A DNA stretch of 64,000 bases from Streptomyces tsukubensis (GTDB lineage: Bacteria > Actinomycetota > Actinomycetes > Streptomycetales > Streptomycetaceae). The position numbers and the translations under genes were made by a program. Where the stretch lies: assembly GCF_003932715.1 (NCBI RefSeq), contig NZ_CP020700.1, positions 3,494,501 through 3,558,500 on the forward strand, written 5' to 3'. A model generated the notes under the pieces. That model ran no database searches. It saw only the letters and a program-made list of their open reading frames with translations, and was not told where the DNA came from. Position 1 is the first letter of the stretch, and each line of letters opens with the position of its first letter. Below are positions 1-8,115 of this stretch, piece after piece.

Positions 1-73
1 CGAGGCGGCGGCGCGGTCGGCGGAGACGGACCGGGTGGCGAAGCTGGCGGACCGGATCTCGGGCCGCCACTGA
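1..73 (+). CDS. 3' end of an unidentified gene (partial)
   Basis: The open frame from base 2 ends at a TGA at 71-73. The 23 visible residues are charged and Ala/Arg-rich, probably a C-terminal helix (ending ...KLADRISGRH). The start lies outside the window. Third-position GC bias is consistent with real coding, and a GC-rich hairpin follows at once. The product cannot be identified from so little. Confidence 0.55.
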   Translation, partial: EAAARSAETDRVAKLADRISGRH

Positions 74-77
74 GCAG

Positions 78-117
78 CGGGGGCGCGCGCCGGCCTCCCC
101 TTCCGGCGCGCACCCCG
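78..117. terminator. hairpin between convergent genes
   Basis: A stem of about 14 bp (GGGGxGCGCGCCGG paired with CCGGCGCGCACCCC) with a 9-base loop lies between the plus-strand partial gene and the minus-strand nucleotidyltransferase. There is no T run, as is common for Streptomyces terminators. It could serve both directions. Confidence 0.55.
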
Positions 118-161
118 GGGCCGTACCCCGCGCAGGCGACCTGCGCAGGCACCCCCGTTGA

Positions 162-884
162 CTACCCCCCCTGCGAGGCGAGTTCCTTCGCCGCCTCCGT
201 CAGGTCCTTCGCGGTGTCGATGGCACGCCAGTACGCGCCCTGCGGCAGCGGGAACCCGGCGAGGCGCCGTTCGCGCGCGAGCCCGGGGAAGGTGGTGCGC
301 TCGTGGTCGCCGATGTCCGGCAGCAGATCGCGGAAGGCCGCGGAGAACACGTACACACCGGCGTTGATGAGGAACGGCGACGGCGGCGACTCGATGAAGT
401 CCGTGATGTGCCCGAAGGCGTCGGTCTCGACGGCTCCCCAGGGGATCCGCGGCCGGGCCAGGGCGAGGGTCGCGGTGGCGTCGCGCTCGGTGTGGAACTC
501 CGCCATGGCGCGGAGGGAGAACCGGGTCCAGATATCGCCGTTGGTGGCGTACCAGGGCTGGTCCGGGTGGGGCAGGTGCGCGGCCGCGTACTTGAGTCCG
601 CCGCCGCGGCCCAGCGGCTCGGTCTCCACGACGGTGGTGACGGAGAGCGGGAGGTCGGTGCTCTCCAGCCACTTCTGGAGCACCTCGGCGAGATGACCGC
701 AGGAGACGACGACGTCGGTCACGCCCTCGGCGGCCAGCCAGGCCAGCTGATGGCCGATGATCGGGGTCCCGGTGCCCGGGATCTCGACCATCGGCTTGGG
801 ACGGTCGTCGGTGTACGGGCGCAGCCGCGAGCCCTGGCCACCGGCCAGGATGACGGCCTGCGTCGGATACGTGGGCATATGCAT
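162..884 (-). CDS. NDP-sugar nucleotidyltransferase (RmlA/GCD1-like)
   Basis: A 240-residue cytoplasmic enzyme of the sugar-1-phosphate nucleotidyltransferase family, expected to make an NDP-sugar and pyrophosphate. The N-terminus carries the nucleotide-binding signature AVILAGGQGSRLRPYTDDRP and then KPMVEI. Downstream are the NGDIW motif (metal/sugar site) and the NAGVYVF segment of the family. It has no C-terminal left-handed beta-helix, so it is a short single-domain form. An upstream in-frame extension to 1061 is rejected because it reads as Pro/Arg/Ser-rich antisense composition. The start is ATG at 884 (ATG at 878 is the alternative). The sugar specificity cannot be told from sequence. 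Confidence 0.85.
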   Translation of the reverse strand: MHMPTYPTQAVILAGGQGSRLRPYTDDRPKPMVEIPGTGTPIIGHQLAWLAAEGVTDVVVSCGHLAEVLQKWLESTDLPLSVTTVVETEPLGRGGGLKYAAAHLPHPDQPWYATNGDIWTRFSLRAMAEFHTERDATATLALARPRIPWGAVETDAFGHITDFIESPPSPFLINAGVYVFSAAFRDLLPDIGDHERTTFPGLARERRLAGFPLPQGAYWRAIDTAKDLTEAAKELASQGG

Positions 885-954
885 GCCACGCACCCTATGC
901 GGACCGGCGTGCGACGGACCCCGTGGGGAGCGGTCGGGACGCGGAGGACCGGAT

Positions 955-1377
955 TCAGCTCCCCTGGGAGCGCTGGGCGACCCCGGCGGCGAAGGACGTG
1001 TCGCAGACGGGCTTGGAGTACTGCTGGGCGCGCGTGGGGCCGAAGCGGTCGACGGCGGCACGGCCGAGGGCGCGGGCGATCGACATGCAGTGCCTGCCGA
1101 GCGACGGGCGGGCCTCCACCTCGCGCTGGAGCTGGGTGAGGACGGTGCCGGGGTCCTTCGCCCGGAGGTCGGCGAGGAGCCGGTCGCGCAGGACGTCCTG
1201 CGGTGTGCGGGTGACGGCGGGCACCGACACGTTCTGGGAGGAGGCGGTGAGCATGCGCGAGTCGCCGGCCCCGCCCGCCCAGGGGACGCTGGTGACCGCG
1301 AGGGTTCCGGAGAGCACCAGGACGACGGGCAGGACGAAGGCGAGGGAGCGGCCGATGCGGCGTACTGAGTGGGTCAC
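955..1377 (-). CDS. small exported protein of unknown function
   Basis: A 140-residue protein with a GTG start. An Arg-rich N-region (residues 1-10) is followed by a hydrophobic stretch FVLPVVLVLSGTLAVT and a likely signal-peptidase site near AGGAGDS, so it is probably secreted. The mature part has two cysteines (GRHCMS and KPVCDT), which could form a disulfide. No catalytic motif is seen. It sits between msiK and the nucleotidyltransferase on the same strand with its own spacing, so it is probably a separate transcript. No clear ribosome-binding site precedes the GTG. Confidence 0.7.
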   Translation of the reverse strand: MTHSVRRIGRSLAFVLPVVLVLSGTLAVTSVPWAGGAGDSRMLTASSQNVSVPAVTRTPQDVLRDRLLADLRAKDPGTVLTQLQREVEARPSLGRHCMSIARALGRAAVDRFGPTRAQQYSKPVCDTSFAAGVAQRSQGS

Positions 1378-1503
1378 GGACGCGAGCGTAGCGGTCAGTG
1401 ATGATTTGGAGACATTTCGTCACCCCCTCGGGGGAAGCCCGGGAGAAGGTTCTAGGAAGTCTTTCGAATCCTGCGCGGTCCAAACCCCCTTCAGGGCACG
1501 GAA

Positions 1504-1530
1504 AACGGCCCCGGGGATCCCGGGGCCGTT
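1504..1530 (-). terminator. msiK terminator
   Basis: A perfect 12-bp stem (AACGGCCCCGGG / CCCGGGGCCGTT) with a 3-base loop starts 27 bases after the msiK stop codon. Read on the minus strand the hairpin is followed by TTTTCC, i.e. a short T run. Confidence 0.8.
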
Positions 1531-1556
1531 CTCGTCAAAGCGGTGGGGCCTGAGCG

Positions 1557-2693
1557 TCAGTCGGTGAGGCGCTCGCCCGTCGAGGTGGCGAAGACGTGGA
1601 TCTCGCCCGGCCGCGGCACGACGTGCAGCTCGGCGCCCTTCTCCGGGGCGGACCGGCCGCCGACGCGGACGACCAGGTCCTTGTGCTCGCCGCCGACGCG
1701 GGCGGAGCCGTAGACGAAGCTGTCGGAGCCCAGCTCCTCGACGACGTTGACGGAGATCGCGAGCCCGGCGGGGGCGTCGGCGCTCTCCTTGGAGAGAGAC
1801 TTGGCGGCGCCGCCGCCCAGCTCGACGACGTCGAAGTGCTCGGGGCGGACGCCCACGGTCACGGTGGTGTCACCGCGGTCGGCGGCGGCACCCAGGGCCT
1901 CGCGGGAGACGGGCACGACGCTGTTGCCGAACTTCACACCGCCGTCGGTGATCGGCACCTCGACGAGGTTCATCGCCGGGGAGCCGATGAAGCCGGCCAC
2001 GAAGAGGTTCGCCGGACGGTCGTACATGTTGCGCGGGGAGTCGACCTGCTGGAGCAGCCCGTCCTTGAGGACGGCGACCCGGTCGCCCATGGTGAGGGCC
2101 TCGGTCTGGTCGTGGGTGACGTAGACCGTGGTGATCCCGAGACGGCGCTGGAGGGACGCGATCTGGGTACGGGTGGAGACCCGGAGCTTGGCGTCGAGGT
2201 TCGACAGCGGCTCGTCCATGAGGAACACCTGCGGCTCACGCACGATGGCCCGGCCCATCGCCACGCGCTGACGCTGACCGCCGGAGAGCGCCTTCGGCTT
2301 GCGCTCCAGGTACTCGGTGAGGTCGAGGATCTTCGCGGCCTCTTCGACCTTCGCCCGGATCTCCGCCTTGTTGACCCCGGCGATCTTGAGCGCGAAGCCC
2401 ATGTTGTCGGCGACGGACATATGCGGGTAGAGCGCGTAGTTCTGGAACACCATGGCGATGTCCCGGTCCTTCGGCGGCAGGTGCGTGACGTCGCGGTCAC
2501 CGATGCGGATCGCACCGCCGTTGACGTCCTCCAGACCGGCGAGCATCCGCAGCGAGGTGGACTTGCCGCAGCCGGAGGGACCGACGAGGACGAGGAACTC
2601 CCCGTCCGCGATGTCGATCTCCAACTGGTCGACGGCGGGCTTGGTGGACCCCGGGTAGAGCCGGGTGGCCTTGTCGAACGTTACGGACGCCAT
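1557..2693 (-). CDS. msiK: shared sugar ABC-transporter ATPase MsiK
   Basis: A 378-residue ABC ATPase of the MalK/UgpC type. Walker A GPSGCGKST is at residues 38-46, the Q-loop at FQNYALYPH, the signature LSGGQ at 136-140, Walker B FLMDEP at 157-162 and the switch His in VYVTHDQTEA. A C-terminal TOBE/OB region includes VGVRPEHF. In Streptomyces MsiK energises several sugar importers (maltose, cellobiose, chitobiose and others) encoded elsewhere. Consistent with that, no permease or binding protein lies beside it here. The gene stands alone, with a strong terminator behind it and a 259-bp upstream gap before tRNA-Thr. Confidence 0.95.
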   Translation of the reverse strand: MASVTFDKATRLYPGSTKPAVDQLEIDIADGEFLVLVGPSGCGKSTSLRMLAGLEDVNGGAIRIGDRDVTHLPPKDRDIAMVFQNYALYPHMSVADNMGFALKIAGVNKAEIRAKVEEAAKILDLTEYLERKPKALSGGQRQRVAMGRAIVREPQVFLMDEPLSNLDAKLRVSTRTQIASLQRRLGITTVYVTHDQTEALTMGDRVAVLKDGLLQQVDSPRNMYDRPANLFVAGFIGSPAMNLVEVPITDGGVKFGNSVVPVSREALGAAADRGDTTVTVGVRPEHFDVVELGGGAAKSLSKESADAPAGLAISVNVVEELGSDSFVYGSARVGGEHKDLVVRVGGRSAPEKGAELHVVPRPGEIHVFATSTGERLTD

Positions 2694-2952
2694 GGTGCGT
2701 CTCCCTCCACCGGCAGGAACGTGCCGGACGATCCGAGTAAAGGATTGGTGTAGTCCACTCGCGCGAACTGCTGCGACGCTACCCCGCGGCCTCCCCGTCT
2801 GTCAGCAGTGGTACCGAACTGATATCCACACCGATATCCACCCCCCTCTGTGATCACCGAGCCCCGAACCCCGGACTCCGAACCCCGCCCCCGCGCCGGA
2901 CCCGCTGTGTAGAGTGGAACCTCCGCACGGGGCCCGCCGCCCCGCTGCCGTT

Positions 2953-3026
2953 GCCTCCTTAGCTCAGATGGCCAGAGCACCGCACTTGTAATGCGTAGGT
3001 CGTCGGTTCAAATCCGACAGGGGGCT
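2953..3026 (+). tRNA. tRNA-Thr (anticodon TGT)
   Basis: The full cloverleaf can be drawn: acceptor GCCTCCT pairs with AGGGGGC (one G-U pair), D-arm GCTC...GAGC, anticodon loop CTTGTAA with anticodon TGT, T-arm GTCGG...CCGAC with TTCAAAT loop, discriminator T. CCA is not encoded. Its 3' part is the insertion site of the neighbouring integrative element, which has rebuilt the end of the gene so the tRNA stays intact. Confidence 0.95.
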
Positions 3027-3046
3027 CTTTTCATGCCCAGGCCAGA
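2984..3046 (+). repeat. left attachment repeat of the AICE
   Basis: Identical to 16505-16567 except A3010 versus G16531 in the T-loop. It covers the anticodon arm to the 3' end of tRNA-Thr plus 20 bases downstream, including the first half of a hairpin. The crossover lies somewhere in this repeat. Confidence 0.9.
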
Positions 3047-3071
3047 CCATGTCTGACCTGGGCATCGTCGT

Positions 3072-4457
3072 TCAGCGGACGCGGCGACGGCGGCGTGCCC
3101 GCGCACTCCGGCTGTCTGTGGTCTCAGTTCTGGTCTCAGTAGGGCCCTGCGGTGAGGGCATGAGGCTGTCACCGATGCGCTTCATGGCGTCCCGGGTGAG
3201 GGTGGACCGGCCCTTCACGTAGCGGCGGGTCTGGCTGATCTGGGTGTGCCGGAGGATCTCCATGATCGTCGGCATATCAACGCCCAGCTCGTTCAGGATG
3301 GTGCCCGCGGTGTGGCGGCTCCCGTCGTACAGCCGCCGGTCGTCGATCCCGGCCTCCGCCAAGAGTTCCTTGAACTCACCCCAATCCCGACGAGGGTCCA
3401 ACGGCCGACCGTCCGGCCGGGCGAACACCACGTCGTTCTCCTGCCACAACTCCCCGGCCGCTTCGCGCGCCTTCTCCTGCTGGACACGGTGGTCCCGAAG
3501 GTAGGGGATGAACGGCGGTGGGATAGGAACCGGGTTGCGGCTCTTCTTGGTCTTGGGCCGGGTGAAGGTGAGCCCGCCCTCGGTGCGGTCGGGGCAGATG
3601 CTGGCGTGCCTGGTGCAGCCCGGCGGGCAGGGTTTGGGGCAACCTCGCGTGTAGCTCTTGTGACGTGCACAACTGGACGGGCAGGCATCGAATCGGTGGC
3701 GGCGTTCGCCGCACGCGTGTGGGTCGGTGCAGCCGTGTCGCCAGGTAAGACGCTGAAGCTGCCACTGCGGGTGGAACATCTCGCCGTCGAGATCGACGTA
3801 CTTCCACCGCAGCCCCAGGGTCTCCCCCTGCCGGAAGCCCATGCCGACGCCGACGATCCAGCGCATGAAGGTGGGCCGCCGGGACGCTGCTTCGAGAAAT
3901 GCCTTCGCCTCGTCGGTGGTGAAGGGATTGGCCTCCGTCTCGTCGACGGACGGCGGGTCCACGAGGGTAGCCACATTCTCTGAGATCATGCGGCGCCGGT
4001 GCGCGATCTTCAGCGCACGGGAGAGGATCCGGTGGACCTTGAGCACGTGCGACGGCGCGTGGCCTTCGTCGAGCATCCTCCGGTACATCCGCTCCAAGTG
4101 CTCCGGCCTGAGCTTGTCGAGCCGATGGCGGCCCACGCCGGGGACGATGTCGTTGCGGGTCTTGGACCAGTAGTCGTCGAGGGAGCGCGGCTTGAGCTTC
4201 AGGCTCGCGATGTCGGTGAGGTAGGTCGTCATCCACCCGGCGACGGTCGGGACACGGCCGGCCGCCGTGGCGGTCCCCTCGTCCCGCTCCTTCTCCAGCG
4301 CTTTCACCTTGCGCTTGATCTCGGGTTCGGTGCGGGCCCGGCGGTGGCGTCGGTCAGGGCTGCCGTCGTCCTTCACACCCATCGTGACCCTGCCGTGCCA
4401 CCAGCCGTCCGAGCCGAAGTAGACGGACGACTCGTTGTTCGCTTTGCGGGGGCTCAT
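3072..4457 (-). CDS. int: AICE tyrosine integrase
   Basis: A 461-residue site-specific tyrosine recombinase. An N-terminal arm/core-binding SAM-like region spans about residues 60-170. The catalytic domain holds the first Arg in GFRQGETLGL, the Arg box in DGSRHTAGT, then LRHTQIS and the nucleophile Tyr in RRYVKG. A Cys/His-rich insertion (about residues 230-285, with HGCTDPHACG and CPKPCPPGC) sits between the first Arg and the later boxes, as in several Streptomyces element integrases. The stop codon is 26 bases from the attachment repeat, so the 3' end of the gene overlaps the candidate arm-site repeats. A strong hairpin separates it from xis upstream. Confidence 0.95.
   Translation of the reverse strand: MSPRKANNESSVYFGSDGWWHGRVTMGVKDDGSPDRRHRRARTEPEIKRKVKALEKERDEGTATAAGRVPTVAGWMTTYLTDIASLKLKPRSLDDYWSKTRNDIVPGVGRHRLDKLRPEHLERMYRRMLDEGHAPSHVLKVHRILSRALKIAHRRRMISENVATLVDPPSVDETEANPFTTDEAKAFLEAASRRPTFMRWIVGVGMGFRQGETLGLRWKYVDLDGEMFHPQWQLQRLTWRHGCTDPHACGERRHRFDACPSSCARHKSYTRGCPKPCPPGCTRHASICPDRTEGGLTFTRPKTKKSRNPVPIPPPFIPYLRDHRVQQEKAREAAGELWQENDVVFARPDGRPLDPRRDWGEFKELLAEAGIDDRRLYDGSRHTAGTILNELGVDMPTIMEILRHTQISQTRRYVKGRSTLTRDAMKRIGDSLMPSPQGPTETRTETTDSRSARARRRRRVR
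3120..3140. repeat. left candidate integrase arm-site repeats
   Basis: GGTCTCA n6 GGTCTCAGT: two direct copies spaced 13 bp, inside the last codons of int and 74 bp from the attachment repeat. The same arrangement with the same spacing occurs at the other end of the element (16368-16388). The arm-binding role is inferred. Confidence 0.55.
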
Positions 4458-4473
4458 CTGTTCCTCTCACAAG

Positions 4474-4508
4474 CGATGCGGCCCCGGGAACTACCCGGGG
4501 CCGCATCG
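4474..4508 (-). terminator. hairpin between xis and int
   Basis: A perfect 15-bp stem (CGATGCGGCCCCGGG with its complement) and a 5-base loop fill most of the 64-bp gap between xis and int. Transcription from xis must cross it to reach int, so it probably limits integrase expression. Confidence 0.8.
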
Positions 4509-4521
4509 GTGATCACGCTGG

Positions 4522-4725
4522 TTAGTCGGATGCAGGGGTGAGGCTGTTCACGAACTCCTCAAGGTCGCGGCGCCGGATCCGGCGGATGCGGCCGACCTTG
4601 ATGTACTTCACGATTCCTTCAGCCATCAGCTCGTAGAGCGTGGAGCGGCCGATGGAGAGGACGTCGGCAGCGTCCTCGGGCTTGTAGAGGAGCCGGTCGC
4701 CCGGCACAGCAGACAGTGCGCTCAT
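4522..4725 (-). CDS. xis: excisionase, helix-turn-helix type
   Basis: A 67-residue basic DNA-binding protein with a winged helix-turn-helix of the MerR/excisionase class: YKPEDAADVLSIGRSTLYEL is the HTH, followed by the wing KYIKVGRIRRIRRRDLEEF. The size and position directly upstream of int match AICE recombination directionality factors. It would bind near the attachment site and favour excision. It is separated from the upstream DUF3631 gene by the first cluster of GGTAGCGG repeats. Confidence 0.88.
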   Translation of the reverse strand: MSALSAVPGDRLLYKPEDAADVLSIGRSTLYELMAEGIVKYIKVGRIRRIRRRDLEEFVNSLTPASD

Positions 4726-4766
4726 GGTGATCCCTTCACGGGCTCCGTCAGGGGCTTCCCAGATGT

Positions 4767-4982
4767 CCGCTACTGCCGCTACCGCCGCTACCGTGCAGGT
4801 CAGGGGCCTGTTTGTGGTAGCGGATGGGGTAGCGGTAGCGGATGGGTCCGGGCTTCCGCTGGTGGTGCGGGAGCCCGGACCGGGGGTGGGTCAGGTGGCG
4901 GAGGTAGCCGCTACCTCGGTTCCGTCCGCTACCGGCACGGTGCCGTTGACCTGGGTGGTAGCGGCGGTAGCGGCGGTAGCGG
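4767..4982. repeat. GGTAGCGG iteron-like cluster (candidate AICE origin)
   Basis: At least nine exact copies of GGTAGCGG or its complement CCGCTACC lie in 216 bp: 4776, 4785, 4816, 4828, 4834, 4908, 4926, 4957, 4966 and 4975, plus a one-mismatch copy at 4767. Two sets are spaced exactly 9 bp apart, in opposite orientations, and flank a 17-bp palindrome (GAGGTAGC-C-GCTACCTC, 4901-4917). The cluster begins in the xis/DUF3631 gap and runs into the last 90 bases of the DUF3631 gene. Its place beside the replication genes suggests an origin or protein-binding array. Confidence 0.7.
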
Positions 4983-6090
4983 AGTCCGGGGAGAGGGGCG
5001 GGCAGTACCTCAGCCACGCGTCCGCGAGATCGGCCGCGTAGTACCCCTTGGAAACCGTGCGCGCCCCCGTCTTGATGTTGCGGGACCGGATCGGGGTGTT
5101 GTCGGCGGTGACGTAGTCCCCGAGCAGCCGTGCGAGCGTTCGGGGTGTGAGCGGCTTGCCGTCGAGGTCGGCCCAGGGGGCGTCGTCGAGGGCGGTGAGC
5201 CGGTCTACGAGGTCGGCGCTCAGCAGTCGTTCGGCGTCCCCGAACGCGTCCCTCAGATCGGACAGGAGTCGGATGCCGACGCTGGCTTTGTCTCCGGCGG
5301 TGGCGGCGGCCACGAGGGCGAGGCAAGCAGCGCGGGCCCGCTCGGGCCAGTCACCGCCGGCCACGTCGGCGACAGCGAGCAGGGGTTCCCAGACGTCGGC
5401 GGGTCGGTCGGTGATGCCCTCGGGCATCTCGGGCCAGGCTCCGGCGACATGGTCGCGAACGGTGTCCGCCCAGGCAGCGAGCCGGTCGCGCAGGACGTTG
5501 CCCTCGGCCACGTTGACGCGCTCCCGGAACGGTTCCACGCGCTCGTTCGGGGCCCGCCTCCTCATCCGGATCACGACGGAGCGGGTCAGGATGGTGTCGG
5601 GCAGGTCCCCGAGTCCGGCGGTCGCCAGGGCCGCGTAGACGGGGAACGGCTGGACGACCTGGGTGGAGCCGTCGCCGACGCACCGGTAGACGACGCCGGA
5701 CCGGCGGTGGCCCGCGTTGATCAGTCCGCGCAGGTCCTCGTTGCCGGAGGCGCGGGGGCCGAACACGGTGTCGATCTCGTCGAGCAGCACGACCGGCCGG
5801 GCGTCGGTGTCCGAGACGGACCGGAAGAGGGCGGCCGGACTGACGTCGTTGGTGATCATCGGGCGGGGTACCAGGGTCTGGATGATCTCCAGTGCCCGCG
5901 TCTTCCCGCTGCCCGGCTCCGGGGACAGGAACGCGAGCCTCGGCGTCGACTCGAACGCGTCGAGCATGTGCGTGTGGGCGTCCCACAGTACGACGGCGGT
6001 GAACGCGTCCTCGTTCGGGAACGCGTTGAACCGCCGGTGGAACTGCTCGACGTCGGCGAGCACTGCGGCTCCGTCGATGGTCGCGGTCAT
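4891..6090 (-). CDS. DUF3631 P-loop ATPase, probable AICE replication protein
   Basis: A 399-residue protein with Walker A SPEPGSGKTRAL near residue 52 and Walker B PVVLLDEIDTVFG near 100. The C-terminal half is the DUF3631 region (ADLVDRLTAL...WADLDGKPLTPRTLARLLG). Proteins of this type pair with a separate prim-pol in Streptomyces elements and are thought to act as helicase/initiator. The start ATG at 6090 overlaps the upstream stop codon (ATGA), implying translational coupling. The last 30 residues are a low-complexity Ala/Thr/Val tail encoded across the GGTAGCGG repeats, so the tail composition follows from the DNA repeat rather than from a protein fold. Confidence 0.88.
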   Translation of the reverse strand: MTATIDGAAVLADVEQFHRRFNAFPNEDAFTAVVLWDAHTHMLDAFESTPRLAFLSPEPGSGKTRALEIIQTLVPRPMITNDVSPAALFRSVSDTDARPVVLLDEIDTVFGPRASGNEDLRGLINAGHRRSGVVYRCVGDGSTQVVQPFPVYAALATAGLGDLPDTILTRSVVIRMRRRAPNERVEPFRERVNVAEGNVLRDRLAAWADTVRDHVAGAWPEMPEGITDRPADVWEPLLAVADVAGGDWPERARAACLALVAAATAGDKASVGIRLLSDLRDAFGDAERLLSADLVDRLTALDDAPWADLDGKPLTPRTLARLLGDYVTADNTPIRSRNIKTGARTVSKGYYAADLADAWLRYCPPLSPDSATAATAATTQVNGTVPVADGTEVAATSAT

Positions 6091-6446
6091 GCGGCGGCCC
6101 TGCCTTCCTGGGGGTGCTGGTGCGGGCACACGGTGCGGTGGTGGGTGTGGTCGTCGATCAGCGCGAGCACGCGGCGGTGGCCGATGGCGGAGCGGTCCCG
6201 GCCGCAGGCGCACCACGAGGTGGCGGTGGGGTCGGTGCCGCGGGGGGCGGTGACGCGGAGTCCGCCGACGATCCGGCGGCCGTCCGTGGCCGGGTGCGGG
6301 TCAGGGAGAAGAGCAGAGGGGACGCCTTCGGCGACGCCTTTCGGCGCGCTACGGCCCTCGCTGGCCGGGGCTGGTTCGGCGGGGCGGGGGCCGCCGGGGC
6401 TGCTGGTGATGCTCTTCAGGGAGGGGCGGGGATCGCGGGTGCTCAT
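6087..6446 (-). CDS. small Cys/His-containing protein of the AICE replication operon
   Basis: A 119-residue protein with a disordered Ser/Pro/Gly-rich first half. The second half carries a likely metal-binding set: WCACGRDRSAIGHRRV, then DDHTHHRTVCPHQHP (two Cys, then several His and one Cys-Pro-His). It is sandwiched by ATGA overlaps between prim-pol and the DUF3631 ATPase, so the three are co-translated. It is probably an accessory factor of the replication complex. No catalytic function can be assigned. Confidence 0.75.
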   Translation of the reverse strand: MSTRDPRPSLKSITSSPGGPRPAEPAPASEGRSAPKGVAEGVPSALLPDPHPATDGRRIVGGLRVTAPRGTDPTATSWCACGRDRSAIGHRRVLALIDDHTHHRTVCPHQHPQEGRAAA

Positions 6447-7339
6447 GCCGCCGCCCGGTCGGCCGTGTTGCGGGCGATGGACCAGTTGAGGGCGGAGCGG
6501 ATGGTGGAGCGGCACTGGTGTGCCGGGAGTCCGGCCGCCTCCCCCGCCCCCTGAAGAGCATCCTCCACCACCGACCGGGCAAGGTCGCCGGACGCGATCA
6601 GCCGCCCGAGTGCCCGCGCGGCCCGGAGAAGCGTCGTATCCCGCGAACCCTCGGTGGCGCTCTCGACGTTCCGCGTCTCGTTGGCGAGTGCTACGTCAGC
6701 ATATCGACGCTTGCGCCCCGCTACGGGACCTGAGGGACCCTGTGGGGCCCCAGGGGCCGGGGTCAGGATGGTTTGGAGCCATGCGGGCAGTGGGGCCGCC
6801 TCAGGGGCGCTCAGAGCCTCGTAGGGTCCGGCGGGGGTGATACTCCCGGCGGCGACGACCTGTCCGCCCCATGCCCGGGTGTCCACCAACGGGGCGATCG
6901 TCTTGGCAGTGTTGGTGAGGCGGACGCCGGGCGGGACGGTGAAGTACAGGTGGGTCCCTCCGCCCGCGGTCCGGACCCAGTAGGTGTAGGGGACGGCGTA
7001 CCCGGCGCGCTCGCAGAGCGCCTTGAAGTTCGTCGCCCCGCAAGAAGCGCCCTCATTGTTCTTGGGCTTGTCCAGGTCGACCACGAGCAAGGACGCGGGC
7101 CCCGTCGCGATGCCGACGTTGTAGGGGGCGTGGGCCCATGCGGCGCGGATCCGTGCCGGGTCGGTCGTCGCGCGGGTCTCCCATTTGCGGTGGCCGGTGG
7201 CGCACTCTCCGGTCCGCGGGCACGCGTTCTCGCCGTGGAGGGCGGGGCGTTTGGTGCCGGGCCGGAGCGGGATGACGGGCCAGCCGCGGCCGGCCGCATC
7301 GAGGGCGGCCCGTAGCAGTACCGGGCGTGGGTCGTGCAT
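6443..7339 (-). CDS. bifunctional DNA primase/polymerase (prim-pol)
   Basis: A 298-residue archaeo-eukaryotic-type primase. The N-terminal motif GWPVIPLRPGTKRPAL is followed by the metal-binding acidic pair in LLVVDLDKPK and the GGGTHLYFTVP strand with the conserved His, then AGSITPAGPYE. A C-terminal helical stretch (DTTLLRAARALGRLI...) probably contacts partners. With the DUF3631 ATPase downstream it should drive replication of the excised circle, as prim-pol replaces RepSA in this AICE subtype. The stop overlaps the next start (ATGA). Confidence 0.9.
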   Translation of the reverse strand: MHDPRPVLLRAALDAAGRGWPVIPLRPGTKRPALHGENACPRTGECATGHRKWETRATTDPARIRAAWAHAPYNVGIATGPASLLVVDLDKPKNNEGASCGATNFKALCERAGYAVPYTYWVRTAGGGTHLYFTVPPGVRLTNTAKTIAPLVDTRAWGGQVVAAGSITPAGPYEALSAPEAAPLPAWLQTILTPAPGAPQGPSGPVAGRKRRYADVALANETRNVESATEGSRDTTLLRAARALGRLIASGDLARSVVEDALQGAGEAAGLPAHQCRSTIRSALNWSIARNTADRAAA

Positions 7340-7428
7340 GCTGGATACCTCCAGTCGCTGTGACTGTGCTGGATGAGGGCGGCCCCGGTTCTTGGTCGGA
7401 TGGGGGCCGCCTTCGTTTGTGCGGGTGG

Positions 7429-7662
7429 TTAGGTGTTGAGTGCGGGCGGGATGGCGGTGGGTGGGATTTCGGTGCGGATGTAGGCGCGGGCCCGGCCGGG
7501 CGTGCGGGAGGAGTAGACGCGGACCTCGGGGCGGCCGGGAAGAGCGGCGGCGATCTGTCCGGCGAGGTGCTGGGCGAGTCCGGTGCGGGCGATCAGCCGG
7601 ATTTCCACGGTCTCCGTCCCCGGTTCACGGTCGGGGGTGCGTCGGGCGGGGGTGCGTGTCAT
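7429..7662 (-). CDS. 77-residue AICE protein, unknown
   Basis: A small basic protein: a disordered Arg/Pro-rich N-terminus, then a compact region EIRLIARTGLAQHLAGQIAA ending in a strand VRVYSSRT. The alternation of strands and a helix resembles a small alpha/beta domain, but no known family is recognised. It lies between the TraB and prim-pol blocks on the same strand. GC codon bias and a GAGGGAGCCCCGTTCC leader before the ATG support expression. Confidence 0.6.
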   Translation of the reverse strand: MTRTPARRTPDREPGTETVEIRLIARTGLAQHLAGQIAAALPGRPEVRVYSSRTPGRARAYIRTEIPPTAIPPALNT

Positions 7663-7687
7663 GGAACGGGGCTCCCTCGGTGGGTGG

Positions 7688-8062
7688 TCAGGCTTCGGTG
7701 GTGGGGGCGGGGTAGACGCCCATGGCGCCGTTGAGGAAGGTCCGCTTGAGCGGGGCGCCAGTGAGGATGGCGTGGACGACGTCGGCCACGGCCTGCGGGT
7801 CGGCGGCGTCTGCGTGGATCCACTCCGGGTCGGGGCAGTAGCCGCGGATGTAGATGCCGTGCGCCCACAGGCCGTGGAAGTTCGGCTTCACCAGGGACCA
7901 TTCCTCGCCGTCGTCGAGCCCGGGGGCGGCGATGGTGATGGCGCTCTCGTGGGCGTCGTCGATGGTGTGGCCGTGGGCCTGGAGGGCGTGGGTGAAGGCG
8001 GTGAGCCACGCTTCGGGGATCTCGTCCCATTGGGTGGGGTCGCCGTAGGGCAGGGCGGTCAT
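7688..8062 (-). CDS. 124-residue AICE protein, unknown
   Basis: An acidic soluble protein with many aromatic and Asp residues (DPTQWDEIPEAWLTAF near the start, GYCPDPEWIHADAADP later). There is no transmembrane segment or catalytic motif. The start is ATG at 8062; the longer frame to 8458 runs through non-coding repeats and is rejected. It lies just downstream of the candidate clt repeats and traB, co-oriented with both. Hypothetical proteins of this appearance are common in Streptomyces elements, but the role is unknown. Confidence 0.7.
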   Translation of the reverse strand: MTALPYGDPTQWDEIPEAWLTAFTHALQAHGHTIDDAHESAITIAAPGLDDGEEWSLVKPNFHGLWAHGIYIRGYCPDPEWIHADAADPQAVADVVHAILTGAPLKRTFLNGAMGVYPAPTTEA

Positions 8063-8115
8063 GTGCACCTCTGAATCTGGTGGGAAGGGGTGTTGGGAAA
8101 GGGCGGCCGTACCCC

